A DNA stretch of 64,000 nucleotides, from the NCBI RefSeq assembly GCF_001320245.1, contig NZ_BCBA01000034.1, forward strand, positions 43,699-107,698. Reading direction: 5' to 3'. The stretch comes from Pseudomonas sp. NBRC 111124 (GTDB taxonomy: Bacteria; Pseudomonadota; Gammaproteobacteria; Pseudomonadales; Pseudomonadaceae). Made by a program: the position numbers and the translations under genes. Below, piece by piece: positions 17,904 to 26,597 of this stretch (its first letter is position 1; every line of letters begins with the position of its first letter). The notes under the pieces are model-generated. The model did no database searches. It was not told the DNA's origin and worked only from the letters and a program-made list of their open reading frames with translations.

Positions 17904-18827
17904 TCAGGCTTGTGGGGGGGCTGCGAAGGGCACGTCCAGCGGCGCGGTGTCGAAATTGCGCAGCAGGTCGATGAGAATCTGCGTGGCCGGGCCCAGGGTC
18001 TTCTCTTTGCTCGAATAAAGGTAGAACAGTGGGTGGCGGCTGCCACCCTGATCGAGCGGCAGAGGCTTGAGCACGCCGTCATGCAGCTCGCGCTCGATCA
18101 TGTGCCGAGGCAACCAGGCAAAGCCCAGGCCGCTGCCGACGAAGGTGGTGGCGGTGCCCAGGCTACCGACCGTCCAGCGCTGCTCGGCGCCGAGCCAGCC
18201 GACATCGCGGGGCTGGGCGCGTCCGGAGTCGCGGATCACCACCTGCAACTGGCTTTCCAGATCCTGGAAGGTGATCTCCCGACCCAGCCGGTGCAGGCTG
18301 TGCTCGGGGTGGGCGACAGCGACGAACTCCACCGAGCTCAACTCGGTGCCCAGGTAACCGCCGATGCTGTAGCTGCTGATGGCCAGGTCGGCGATGCCTT
18401 CGTGCATCACTTCTTCGACGCCGGACAACACCTCTTCACGCAGGCGCACCCGGCAACCGCGGCTCTGTGGCATGAACGCGGCCAGGGCGCGTACCAGGCG
18501 GGCGCTGGGGTAGGCCGCATCGACCACCAGGCGCACTTCGGCCTCCCAGCCTTGCTCCATGTGATGCGCCAGGTCCTCCAACTGGCTGGCCTGCTTCACC
18601 AGGTGCCGCGAACGACGCAGCAACACGTTGCCGGCCTCGGTCAGCACGGCCTTGCGGCCATCGATGCGCAGCAGCGGCACACCCAGCTGCTCCTGCATGC
18701 GCGCCACGGTGTAGCTGACCGAAGACTGCGAACGGTGCAGGGCTTCGGCGGCCTGGGCAAACCCGCCATGGTCGACCACTGCCTGCAGGGTCCGCCATTG
18801 ATCCAGGGTCACGCGCGGCGCTTTCAT
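17904..18827 (-). CDS. LysR-family transcriptional regulator
   Basis: 307 residues: N-terminal winged HTH (LQAVVDHGGFAQAAEALHRSQSSVSYTVARMQ, residues about 14-45, shortened motif QSSVSYTVARMQ) and a periplasmic-binding-protein-like effector domain. ATG 18827 has AGGAG 8 nt upstream. It is transcribed away from the small secreted protein gene and azoR. Divergent LysR genes often control the facing operon, so azoR is a candidate target (inference). The hydrolase gene starts 13 nt downstream, so all three minus-strand genes may be cotranscribed. Confidence 0.9.
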   Translation of the reverse strand: MKAPRVTLDQWRTLQAVVDHGGFAQAAEALHRSQSSVSYTVARMQEQLGVPLLRIDGRKAVLTEAGNVLLRRSRHLVKQASQLEDLAHHMEQGWEAEVRLVVDAAYPSARLVRALAAFMPQSRGCRVRLREEVLSGVEEVMHEGIADLAISSYSIGGYLGTELSSVEFVAVAHPEHSLHRLGREITFQDLESQLQVVIRDSGRAQPRDVGWLGAEQRWTVGSLGTATTFVGSGLGFAWLPRHMIERELHDGVLKPLPLDQGGSRHPLFYLYSSKEKTLGPATQILIDLLRNFDTAPLDVPFAAPPQA

Positions 18828-18874
18828 GTTTGGCTCCTGTTGTCCTAAGCTGCGCTCTTTCAAGGAGAGCGCCC

Positions 18875-19189
18875 ATGAAGAAATGTTGTGCGGCAATTTT
18901 GCTGTGCCTGCCCCTTGGGGCCATGGCTTACCCCATCGACGTGGAGAAGGACCTGGCCGGGGTCAAACTGGACTACACCACCTACGACACGGCTTACGAC
19001 ATCGGCTCCATTACTCTGAACAACTATGGGCAAGTGCCGGCGGCCTGCAAGGTGACTTTCCGCAACGGGCCCGAGGCACCGAGGGTGCGCCGGGTTAATG
19101 TGCCGGCAGGTAAAAGCGTCGATGTGACGGCCAAATTCAATCGGCAGATCATCAAGCTGCGCATCGCGCTGGACTGCAACGCGCAATAA
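18875..19189 (+). CDS. small secreted/periplasmic protein of unknown function
   Basis: 104 residues with a clean signal peptide (MKKCCAAILLCLPLGAMA) and a beta-rich mature part (VKLDYTTYDTAYDIGSITLNN; shortened) with two Cys, probably an Ig-like fold. ATG 18875 has AAGGAG 8 nt upstream. The gene sits in the 48-nt-plus divergent space opposite LysR and upstream of azoR. No function can be assigned from sequence. Confidence 0.75.
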   Translation: MKKCCAAILLCLPLGAMAYPIDVEKDLAGVKLDYTTYDTAYDIGSITLNNYGQVPAACKVTFRNGPEAPRVRRVNVPAGKSVDVTAKFNRQIIKLRIALDCNAQ

Positions 19190-19198
19190 AACAGATTA

Positions 19199-19240
19199 AT
19201 CGATAGATTGAACCCACTTTTTACGCTTTTTTATCGATAG
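19199..19240. promoter_or_regulatory. repeated ATCGATAG sites upstream of azoR
   Basis: ATCGATAG occurs at 19199-19206 and 19233-19240, in similar flanks (TTAATCGATAGATTGAA and TTATCGATAGGTCAA), 34 nt apart and 60-100 nt before the azoR start. Possible operator for the nearby LysR regulator; no direct evidence. Confidence 0.4.
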
Positions 19241-19299
19241 GTCAAGCCTTAATCTCTCCTCCATCGAATCGCAACCCTTTTTGCCGATGGAGGCACCCC

Positions 19300-19899
19300 A
19301 TGTCCCGCGTACTGATCATCGAAAGCAGCGCCCGCCAGCAGGATTCCGTTTCCCGTCAGCTGACCCGTGACTTCATCCAGCAGTGGCAAGCAGCGCGCCC
19401 GGCCGACGTGATCACCGTACGTGACCTGGCGGTAAACCCGGTGCCGCACCTGGATGCCAACCTGCTCGGTGGGTGGATGAAGCCTGAAGAACAGCGCAGC
19501 GCCGCCGAACTGGAGGCCCTGGCCCGTTCCAACGAACTGACCGATGAAGTGCTGGCTGCCGACGTGTTGGTGATGGCCGCACCGATGTACAACTTCACCA
19601 TCCCCAGCACCCTCAAGGCTTGGCTGGACCATGTGCTGCGCGCCGGCATCACCTTCAAGTACACCCCGACCGGCCCGCAAGGCCTGCTCACCGGCAAACG
19701 CGCCATCGTCCTGACCGCCCGCGGCGGCATCCACGCCGGTGCCACCAGCGATCACCAGGAACCGTACCTGCGCCAGGTGATGGCCTTCATCGGTATTCAC
19801 GATGTCGACTTCATCCATGCCGAAGGCCTGAACATGAGCGGCGAGTTCCACGAGAAGGGCCTGAATCAGGCGAAGGCCAAGCTGGCCGCGGTGGCCTGA
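19300..19899 (+). CDS. azoR: FMN-dependent NADH-azoreductase
   Basis: 199-residue flavodoxin-fold quinone/azo reductase. It has the FMN phosphate loop SSARQQDSVSRQLT near residue 8, the characteristic APMYNFTIPSTLKAWLDHVL near 92 (FMN and quinone site) and TARGGIHAG near 140. It reduces quinones and azo bonds with NADH and probably protects against thiol/quinone stress. ATG 19300 follows GATGGAGGC. It is monocistronic, closed by a strong terminator at 19953-19978. Confidence 0.92.
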   Translation: MSRVLIIESSARQQDSVSRQLTRDFIQQWQAARPADVITVRDLAVNPVPHLDANLLGGWMKPEEQRSAAELEALARSNELTDEVLAADVLVMAAPMYNFTIPSTLKAWLDHVLRAGITFKYTPTGPQGLLTGKRAIVLTARGGIHAGATSDHQEPYLRQVMAFIGIHDVDFIHAEGLNMSGEFHEKGLNQAKAKLAAVA

Positions 19900-19952
19900 G
19901 GCGCAACGAATTCCCATCCCTGACACCTGTTTTTGCTCCTTTGGGTGTACCT

Positions 19953-19978
19953 GCCCGGCCTGATGGCCGGGCTTTTTT
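19953..19978 (+). terminator. intrinsic terminator of azoR
   Basis: Perfect stem GCCCGGCC (19953-19960), loop TGAT, GGCCGGGC (19965-19972), then six T. Confidence 0.92.
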
Positions 19979-20000
19979 ATGCCCGGGATTCTTGTATTGC

Positions 20001-20108
20001 CTGTGCCGGCCCTTTCGCGGGCGCGCCCGCTCCCACAGGAACTCCACAGCATTCAAGGCTTGTGCGGTCCCTGTGGGAGCGGGCGTGCCCGCGAAAGGGC
20101 CAGCACAG
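20001..20108. repeat. inverted pair of P. putida REP-like elements
   Basis: Left unit 20001-20040 (CTGTGCCGGCCCTTTCGCGG ... GCTCCCACAGGA) and inverted right unit about 20068-20108, with a 27-nt spacer. Same family and layout as 14521-14629. Confidence 0.85.
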
Positions 20109-20183
20109 CCCCCACATTCCTCATGGTTGAACACCAAGGCCGCAACCCGCTAAGGTCGCGCCCTTGATCCACGAGAGGCAACC

Positions 20184-21059
20184 ATGGGCTACCTGATAAT
20201 CGTCGCGCTGATCCAGGCGTTTTCCTTCAACGTGATTGGCGAATACTTGGCCGGTCACGTCGACAGCTACTTCGCCGTACTCGCCCGCGTCGTGCTGGCC
20301 GGCCTGGTATTCCTGCCGCTGACCCGCTGGCGCCAGGTCGAGCCGCGCTTCCTGCGCTCGATGCTACTGATCGGCGCGCTGCAATACGGCATCACCTACG
20401 TCTGCCTGTACCTGAGCTTCCGCGTGCTGACAGTGCCAGAAGTGCTGCTGTTCACCATCCTCACGCCGTTGCACGTGACCCTGATCGAAGACGCCCTGAA
20501 CCGGCGCTTCAACCCTTGGGCGCTGCTCGCGGCCCTGGTGGCCGTGGCGGGGGCAGGCGTGATCCGTTTCGACAGCATCAGCGGCGACTTCTTCGTCGGT
20601 TTCCTGCTGCTGCAACTGGCCAACTTCACCTACGCCGCCGGCCAGGTGCTGTACCGCCACCTGGTCGCCCGCAACCCCAGCGACCTGCCGCACTACAAGC
20701 GTTTCGGCTATTTCTACCTGGGCGCGCTGATCGTGGTGCTGCCGGCGTTCCTGCTGTTCGGCAACGCCCAGCACCTGCCGAGCACCGACGTGCAGTGGCT
20801 GGTGCTGCTGTTCCTCGGCCTGTGCCCGACGGCCCTGGGCCTGTACTGGTGGAACAAGGGCGCGTGCCTAGTCTCGGGTGCCACGCTGGCAGTGATGAAC
20901 AACCTGCATGTGCCGGTGGGGCTGCTGCTGAACCTGCTGATCTGGAACCGCGACGAGCCCCTTGGTCGGTTGTTCCTTGGGGGCGCGATCATCCTCGCCT
21001 CGGTATGGTTGAGCCGCCTGGGCAACCGCGCGCAGGCGCCAGCGGCGGGCAAGGCCTGA
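20184..21059 (+). CDS. EamA/DMT family transporter
   Basis: 291 residues with about ten hydrophobic helices in two EamA repeats (first repeat residues 5-135, second 145-280). The carboxylate/amino acid/amine transporter (RhaT-like) subgroup fits best. The substrate is unknown. ATG 20184 has GAGAGG upstream. Only one base separates its stop from the next start, so it forms an operon with the AEC transporter. Confidence 0.85.
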   Translation: MGYLIIVALIQAFSFNVIGEYLAGHVDSYFAVLARVVLAGLVFLPLTRWRQVEPRFLRSMLLIGALQYGITYVCLYLSFRVLTVPEVLLFTILTPLHVTLIEDALNRRFNPWALLAALVAVAGAGVIRFDSISGDFFVGFLLLQLANFTYAAGQVLYRHLVARNPSDLPHYKRFGYFYLGALIVVLPAFLLFGNAQHLPSTDVQWLVLLFLGLCPTALGLYWWNKGACLVSGATLAVMNNLHVPVGLLLNLLIWNRDEPLGRLFLGGAIILASVWLSRLGNRAQAPAAGKA

Positions 21060-21060
21060 C

Positions 21061-21996
21061 ATGCACACCATCTTCGTCATCGTTGCACCGATCTTCGCCC
21101 TGATCCTGGTTGGCTTCCTGTGCCGCAAGACAGACAAGCTCGGGGACAAGGCCGCTGCCGAGATCAACAAGATGGTGGTCTGGCTGTGCCTGCCGGCGCT
21201 GCTGTTCAAGGTCACCGCCACGGCGACCTGGAGCGAGATCTGGCACCCGGGGTTCATTATCGCCTTCGGCGCCGGGGCGCTGGCGATGTTCGTCGTCACC
21301 CTGGCCTGGCGCTTGTTCAGCGGCCACGGCCTGGTGGCGGCGAGTATCGACGGGCTGAGTGCCGGCTATGCCAATACCGGCTACATCGGCATTCCGCTGT
21401 GCCTGCTGCTGTTCGGCCAGCCGGGGCTGCAGCCTGCGCTGATCTCGTCGTTGATCGTGGTGTGCCTGGTCTTCGCGATTTCCCTGACGCTGATTGAAAT
21501 CGGCCTGCAGGAAGAGCGGCAGATCGGCCGGGCCATTTTGCTGGTGAGCAAGGCGCTGGCGAAGAACCCGCTGGTGATTTCGCCGCTGGCAGGGGCGGCG
21601 TGGGCCATGGGTGGGCTGGGATTGGCCGAGCCGGTGACGCATTTTCTCGACATGCTGGCGCTGGCGACCACGCCGTGTGCCTTGATCTCACTGGGGGCGT
21701 TCCTGGCCGAGAAGCGTACCGGTTCGCAGGCCAGCCCGTGGCCGCTGGTGGCGCTGAAGCTGATTGGTCAGCCGGCATTGACCTGGGTGCTGGCGTTCAA
21801 GGTGTTCAGCCTGCCGACCCTGTGGGCGGCTTCGGCGGTGCTGCTGGCGGCGCTGCCGACCGGCACCGGGCCGTTCATGCTGGCGGAGTATTACAACCGC
21901 GAGGCGGGGTTGATTTCGCGGACGATCCTGTTGTCGACCGTGGCCTCATTGGTGACCTTGACCGGGCTGCTGTACCTGCTGGGGTATGCGGGGTAG
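21061..21996 (+). CDS. AEC family transporter (auxin-efflux-carrier type)
   Basis: 311 residues with about ten TM helices and the N- and C-terminal membrane blocks of the AEC/MdcF family, with motifs NKMVVWLCLPALLFK near residue 37 and LPTGTGPFMLAEYYN near 265. Members move organic acids or amino acids; the exact substrate is unknown. It starts 1 nt after the DMT transporter stop. Confidence 0.85.
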   Translation: MHTIFVIVAPIFALILVGFLCRKTDKLGDKAAAEINKMVVWLCLPALLFKVTATATWSEIWHPGFIIAFGAGALAMFVVTLAWRLFSGHGLVAASIDGLSAGYANTGYIGIPLCLLLFGQPGLQPALISSLIVVCLVFAISLTLIEIGLQEERQIGRAILLVSKALAKNPLVISPLAGAAWAMGGLGLAEPVTHFLDMLALATTPCALISLGAFLAEKRTGSQASPWPLVALKLIGQPALTWVLAFKVFSLPTLWAASAVLLAALPTGTGPFMLAEYYNREAGLISRTILLSTVASLVTLTGLLYLLGYAG

Positions 21997-22155
21997 CTGC
22001 CGGACTGTTCCCCAGGCAAGCCTCACTCACAGCCATTGGGCAGCCTGACGTTATCAAGCAAGGCATGGCGCAGCTAGCTAAGAAGCGTTCGTTAATGAAC
22101 CCAAATCCGGCCGGTGCCTACCCGATAATCATGAAAATAAAATCGGGAGACCGGC

Positions 22156-23517
22156 GTGAAGCTAGAAACGCGAAGTATCGAATTCGTCCCACACGCTGAG
22201 CGTTATGGCACGCCTAAACGATTGTTCACCATCTGGTTCAGCTCCAACTTCCAGATAACCGCGCTCATGGTCGGCACCCTGGGCGTTGCGTCTGGGCTGA
22301 GTTTTGCCTGGACCTTGCTGGCCCTGTTGGTAGGTAACCTGATCGGCACCGTGTTCATGGCCGCGCACTCTGCCCAGGGGCCGCACCTGGGCGTGCCGCA
22401 GATGATCCAGAGCCGGGCCCAGTTCGGTGTCCATGGCGCGGCGCTGCCGTTGCTGGTGATGGTCACGGCCGCTGTACTGTTCCTTGCCGCCAGCGGCGTG
22501 CTGATGCGTAACGCCGTGCAGGCGCTGGTGCCCATGAGCGACAACCAGGCCGTTGTGGTAGTCGGTGTGCTGACCTTCATCATCGGCTTTGTCGGTTACG
22601 AACTGATCCACCGCCTGGGGGCGTGGATGAGCCTGCTGTCCACGCTGGTGTTTGCCGGCGCCCTGGTGCTGATCCTGCTGCACCCCGGTGACATGGCGGG
22701 CACGAAGGCAGTGGCGACGGGGTTTTCGTTCACCGCCTTCAACCTGATCATTGCCCAGGCCGCCTCCTGGACGTTGGGCTATGGCCCCTATGTGGCTGAC
22801 TATTCGCGCTACCTGCCGGCCAACGTCAACCCTCGCGCCACGTTCTGGGCCACCTATTGCGGTTGCGCATTAGGCTCCTTCGCCATGATGGCACTGGGCG
22901 CGCTGGTGGCCGTGGAACTGCCCTCGGCACTGGGGCATGACCCTGCGACGGCGATTGCCGGGCTGTTTGGCCCGTGGGCGCCGTTGGCACTGGCGGTCAT
23001 TGCGCTGGGGGTGATCCAGTACAACGTCTTGTGCCTTTATAGCGCCTACATGTCTTCGGTCACGATCTTTGGTGCCTTCAAGACCATCAGGCGGGTGACC
23101 GCAACTGCCAAGGCGCTGCTGATGGCGGGCCTGACTGCCGCGGCAACGCTGATTGCCATCGCTACCCAATACAATTTCGATACGTTCTTTGCAGACATTT
23201 TGATCGGCCAGCTGTACCTGTTGATCCCTTGGAGCGCAATCAACCTGGTCGATTACTACTGGGTGTGCCGAGGCAACTATGACGTGGGGGCGCTGTACGA
23301 CGCCAAGGGGCGTTACGGCTGCTTCAATCGTCGAAGCCTGTCGGTGTACGCCGTATCGATCATCGGTACCATCCCGTTCATGAAACTGTCGTTCTACACG
23401 GGCTTCGTGGCCGAGTGGCTGGGGGCGGATATCAGCTGGGCGATGGGCCTGATCCTGGCCGGCGCGCTGTACTGCATGGTCAACGCCCGGGAGAGCAAAG
23501 CGCTTTTGGCGAGCTAG
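22156..23517 (+). CDS. NCS1-type cytosine/purine permease
   Basis: 453 residues with twelve predicted TM helices and NCS1 features such as WFSSNFQITALMVGTLG near residue 27, GVPQMIQSRAQFG near 81, YVADYSRYLP near 213 and INLVDYYW near 362. It probably imports cytosine, a purine or a related ring compound by cation symport. GTG 22156 is the start, with GGGAGA about 10 nt upstream. It is monocistronic and followed by a GGGGCTGC hairpin. Confidence 0.87.
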   Translation: MKLETRSIEFVPHAERYGTPKRLFTIWFSSNFQITALMVGTLGVASGLSFAWTLLALLVGNLIGTVFMAAHSAQGPHLGVPQMIQSRAQFGVHGAALPLLVMVTAAVLFLAASGVLMRNAVQALVPMSDNQAVVVVGVLTFIIGFVGYELIHRLGAWMSLLSTLVFAGALVLILLHPGDMAGTKAVATGFSFTAFNLIIAQAASWTLGYGPYVADYSRYLPANVNPRATFWATYCGCALGSFAMMALGALVAVELPSALGHDPATAIAGLFGPWAPLALAVIALGVIQYNVLCLYSAYMSSVTIFGAFKTIRRVTATAKALLMAGLTAAATLIAIATQYNFDTFFADILIGQLYLLIPWSAINLVDYYWVCRGNYDVGALYDAKGRYGCFNRRSLSVYAVSIIGTIPFMKLSFYTGFVAEWLGADISWAMGLILAGALYCMVNARESKALLAS

Positions 23518-23544
23518 GCAGCTGACTCGGCTTTGAAAGAGGAA

Positions 23545-23563
23545 GGGGCTGCAACGCAGCCCC
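23545..23563 (+). terminator. hairpin after the permease gene
   Basis: GGGGCTGC (23545-23552), loop AAC, GCAGCCCC (23556-23563). There is no clear T-run. It lies between the convergent permease and truncated channel genes. Confidence 0.5.
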
Positions 23564-23570
23564 GGCAATT

Positions 23571-24110
23571 TCACACCTCGTTCATTTCTTCAAGGCGGCG
23601 TGGCATCGGCTCAGGTGCCACGCGTCCCGCCAGCCCTATGCGCATGTCATTGCCACTCGGCTGTTGGTACAGGCTCAAGCCGAATTCCGGCAACACTGCC
23701 AGCAGGTAATCGAAGATATCCCCCTGGATCCGCTCGTAATCGGCCCACACCGTGGTGGTGGTAAAGCAGTAGATCTCCAGCGGCACGCCTTCGGCGGTGG
23801 TCTGCATCTGCCGGACCATGCAGGTCATGTTCGGGTGCACGTTGGGGTGATTCTTCAGGTAGGCCAGGGCAAACGCCCGGAACGTGCCGATATTGGTCAG
23901 CTTGCGGCGGTTCGCCGAAAGTTCTGGCACTGGCCCCAGCGCCTCGTTCCAGACCAGCAGCTCCTGGCGCTTGCCAGCCAGGTATTCGCCTAGCAGGCTT
24001 ACCTGGCTCAGGCGCTGTTCTTCGTCCGGGGTCAGGAAGCGCACGCCGGCCGCGTCGATGAACAGGCTGCGCTTGATCCGCCGGCCACCGGACTGCTGCA
24101 TGCCGCGGTA
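23571..24110 (-). pseudogene. C-terminal remnant of a YbdG/MscS-type mechanosensitive channel, cut by the island
   Basis: The minus-strand frame encodes YRGMQQSGGRRIKRSLFID and then the cytoplasmic C-terminal half of the YbdG branch of MscS channels (FRAFALAYLKNHPNVHP, QPSGNDMRI; about 180 codons). Family members are about 430 residues and start with five TM helices and the pore helix, all absent here. Homology runs through codons for Y-R-G upstream of the internal ATG (24101) and stops at an in-frame TAA (24111-24113). The left edge of the mobile island is therefore put at about 24110. No 5' portion was found elsewhere in the window. Confidence 0.85.
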
Positions 24111-24130
24111 TTATAACCGATGACCAAAAA

Positions 24131-24243
24131 CATACTATCAACGCAAAACTACTCCCTGATACCCCCAAAAATCCCCCCTCCAATCAGCCTTCCCTGACCC
24201 GCTCACCTAAGCTAAAATTAGATATGTCCGCATACTATATACT
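24131..24243. repeat. CATACTAT motifs at the island left end
   Basis: CATACTAT occurs at 24131-24138 and 24231-24238, exactly 100 bp apart, in a G-poor, C-rich tract. A 16-mer at 24228-24243 (CCGCATACTATATACT) recurs with one mismatch at 41933-41948. Possible recombinase sites. The second copy also overlaps the likely -10 region of gmtY (TATACT/TATAAC). Confidence 0.45.
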
Positions 24244-24263
24244 ATATAACAGGTGCGATTCTG

Positions 24264-25628
24264 ATGGCCTACGTCCTGAAAATCAACACGCTTTACCAGA
24301 ATGACAAGACTGGCCGTGAGGTCATGCTCCCCGCCCTGATCACTCAAGATGGCATCCTGATCTCTTTGCTGCGATTCCTTTCCCAAGCCAAAAAGAGTGC
24401 GTCTTGGATGGAGCGGTGCGTCTACGCGGTGCAGCATCTCATCCAGTTCATCAATGCCAACGAGGGCAAGTTCACGAAGGTGACAGAGCTTCTCCAGGCG
24501 TTCGTCAATGCTTTGGAGTTGGGCACCATTGACGTTGAGACCTCGACAGATCCCACGGGTTTGTACTGGGTACCGAGGAAGGTGAAGGACTCATCGTTCC
24601 TGTTGTATCTCATTACTGTCTACAGCGATTGGCTAGCCGAACAGGACGGTCATAGTGGCGCCCGGGCAAACCCGTTCCGCAAGGCAACCCGGGTTGAGGA
24701 GCGAATAAATTGGTGCGCTTACCACCATAAAGAACAGAACATATTCCTGCGCCATTTGATCAAGGATCGCAGTAAGGCAAGTAATGCACACTTTGTTCGT
24801 CAGGTTCGTGCTGGCAATGCACCGTCGGCTAATAGAAAAATAACAAAACGATTTCCGGAAAGCGAAATAGATAATCTGTTGGTTAATGGTTGGGTTCGAA
24901 CTTGTAATGATCCTGGCGCAACAGAGCATGATTTCATTGACTACAAAGGGCGTGCTATCACTATATTGATGCATTACGGTGGCTTGCGTAAGTCTGAACC
25001 TTTCCATTGGTATTTGGGGGATTTAGTACTTGACAAGAAAAAGGGAGAGGGCATTGTTCGTATATGGCATCCATCGAATGGGCGATCCCCGGAAAAGGGC
25101 TACCGTAATCGTAGAGACTACCTGCAGCGGCGTTATCGTCTTCTTCCGAGAACAGATTATGTGGTTCAAAGAGCTCTCTATGCAGGTTGGAAAGCGCCTA
25201 AGCTTATCGATGGTGATGATGGTTATATTGAGATTTACTTCTCCCCGGTCGAAAAGGCGAAGGAGTTTTATGCGAACTACATGAACTATCTGAAATACCA
25301 ACGGGTCGACCCACCGCCTGAGTTCGATCACCCGTATGCATTTACCAATAGCTCTGGGCATCCTGAAACGATCAAAAATTTCAGCCAGCAACATCGAGCT
25401 GCTGTCGAGCGTATCGGCCTTCCTCATAAGAAGGCATTCGGCACTACTGAGCATGGGCACCGCCACGCCTATGGCTTCAGGCTCGCTGCGTACGGTTTCT
25501 CCGGCGTGTTCATATCCAAAGCTATGCACCATAAAAATCTGAATTCGCACCTCGTGTACATCGAGCCAAGCAGTGAGGACATCCGGGATGAGATGGAGCG
25601 GGTAGAAGGAAAGCAAGTTGAGGTCTGA
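24264..25628 (+). CDS. gmtY: GmtY, tyrosine recombinase/integrase of the GMT element
   Basis: 454 residues. The N-terminal SAM-like core-binding region covers about residues 30-180 and the catalytic domain 200-430. Arg242 lies in HYGGLRKSEPFHWY, His/Arg in GHRHAYGFR (399-406), and His...Tyr in MHHKNLNSHLVYIE with the 9-residue His-to-Tyr spacing usual for the nucleophile. The HxxR box is stretched (H401-x4-R406), which is atypical. It is expected to cut and rejoin DNA at the element ends. ATG 24264 has AGGTG 8 nt upstream. It is the first gene inside the insertion point. Confidence 0.85.
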   Translation: MAYVLKINTLYQNDKTGREVMLPALITQDGILISLLRFLSQAKKSASWMERCVYAVQHLIQFINANEGKFTKVTELLQAFVNALELGTIDVETSTDPTGLYWVPRKVKDSSFLLYLITVYSDWLAEQDGHSGARANPFRKATRVEERINWCAYHHKEQNIFLRHLIKDRSKASNAHFVRQVRAGNAPSANRKITKRFPESEIDNLLVNGWVRTCNDPGATEHDFIDYKGRAITILMHYGGLRKSEPFHWYLGDLVLDKKKGEGIVRIWHPSNGRSPEKGYRNRRDYLQRRYRLLPRTDYVVQRALYAGWKAPKLIDGDDGYIEIYFSPVEKAKEFYANYMNYLKYQRVDPPPEFDHPYAFTNSSGHPETIKNFSQQHRAAVERIGLPHKKAFGTTEHGHRHAYGFRLAAYGFSGVFISKAMHHKNLNSHLVYIEPSSEDIRDEMERVEGKQVEV

Positions 25629-25888
25629 TTCCTGTACATACGGGCCTTACAGAGACCATCGTATCGATCTTCCCGACCTGTTCGATACCGACCCTGTAAA
25701 GGCCTGATATGGGGGGCTGATAGAAGCGTGGATCGACTCCCCCCTCTCGCCCTATGGTTCAAGCGATCATCGCTGCAGGCCGCGCTTCCCCAGTCATTGT
25801 CGACCTGGGCAGTGCGGGCACGCTAAGCGCTCCTCGGCAGTGATTGCCTCACATGGCCTGCTTCTCAAGTCTTTCCATATAGCCCTAC

Positions 25889-25962
25889 CTAGGCTTCGTA
25901 CGAAAAGTGCCTGTGGCGATCATGCTGCATTGAAAACAGCCTCGGAATGCTCATTCAACCCG
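25889..25962. mobile_element. possible end fragment of an insertion sequence
   Basis: The stretch beginning CTAGGCTTCGTACGAAAAGT and continuing to GAATGCTCATT resembles, from memory, the terminal region of an IS common in Pseudomonas. No transposase frame accompanies it. The family is not named because no search was possible. Confidence 0.3.
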
Positions 25963-26084
25963 TAACCTTCGCTTCCTCTGCAGTTTTCGCCTCGCCTGAC
26001 GCTCGTCTCAAGACCTTTGAAGCTGAAGCCTAGCTAACACCCCCTTAGCGCAAGCGCTTCCAGATGGCTCGGCATTGAAAAAAG

Positions 26085-26103
26085 ATGCGACAAATTGTCG
26101 CAT
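26085..26103. promoter_or_regulatory. perfect palindrome upstream of gmtZ
   Basis: ATGCGACAA-A-TTGTCGCAT, two 9-bp arms around one base, about 500 nt before gmtZ. Candidate binding site for a dimeric DNA-binding protein. Confidence 0.4.
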
Positions 26104-26597
26104 GACTGCTCAGAGAATCTCCTTCCTCTCCAATTCAGAATTGGAGCCGACTGGCTTCTCAATTTTAAAATGAGGTCGACCGTGCAGGTCTCGATGGTGG
26201 TCGAAAGCACGTCCTGTCAGGCGTTGTGCGCCGGCGCGACGCCCCCAGGGCGCGCGGTTTTTAATTCGAAATCATGCCTCAGCCAGCCCATTTAAAAATT
26301 GAAACTCCTCCCCTTCATGGAAACGACCAGGCTGAGAGCCCCAAGTTTTGCCATGTGCAGGGAAGTGGCTGCGCTTTGCCAAATAAAATTTTAAAATCAT
26401 TTTTTAATTTTTCAGTCGTTTAGAAAATAATTAAATTCAATATACGGCTAATTCATTAGGCCGGCCTGGTGGCATCAGATCTACTGCTGAGGTCTCAATT
26501 CTAAAATTTGACAAGCGGTAGTTGGCCGGCCAGCTCTACGCATTTGAAGGCTTAGGGCCAGTCGTAAGTACTGCCTGCTAACTTTTGCGCTCTTGCA

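Larger units (their letters stand above)
25629..26597. other. 970-nt gene-free region between gmtY and gmtZ
   Basis: No convincing coding frame. Its contents include an IS-like end fragment (about 25889-25962), a perfect 19-nt palindrome (26085-26103), two GGCCGGCC sites (26460 and 26524 areas), and several A/T inverted motifs (CAATTTTAAAATG, AAATTTTAAAATCA, AATTCTAAAATTT). Such a long spacer inside a compact mobility module suggests regulatory or recombination sites. Confidence 0.6.

Noticed and set aside
24100..24263. tRNA attachment site at the island edge
   Set aside because: No tRNA-like sequence; the insertion lies in a protein gene.
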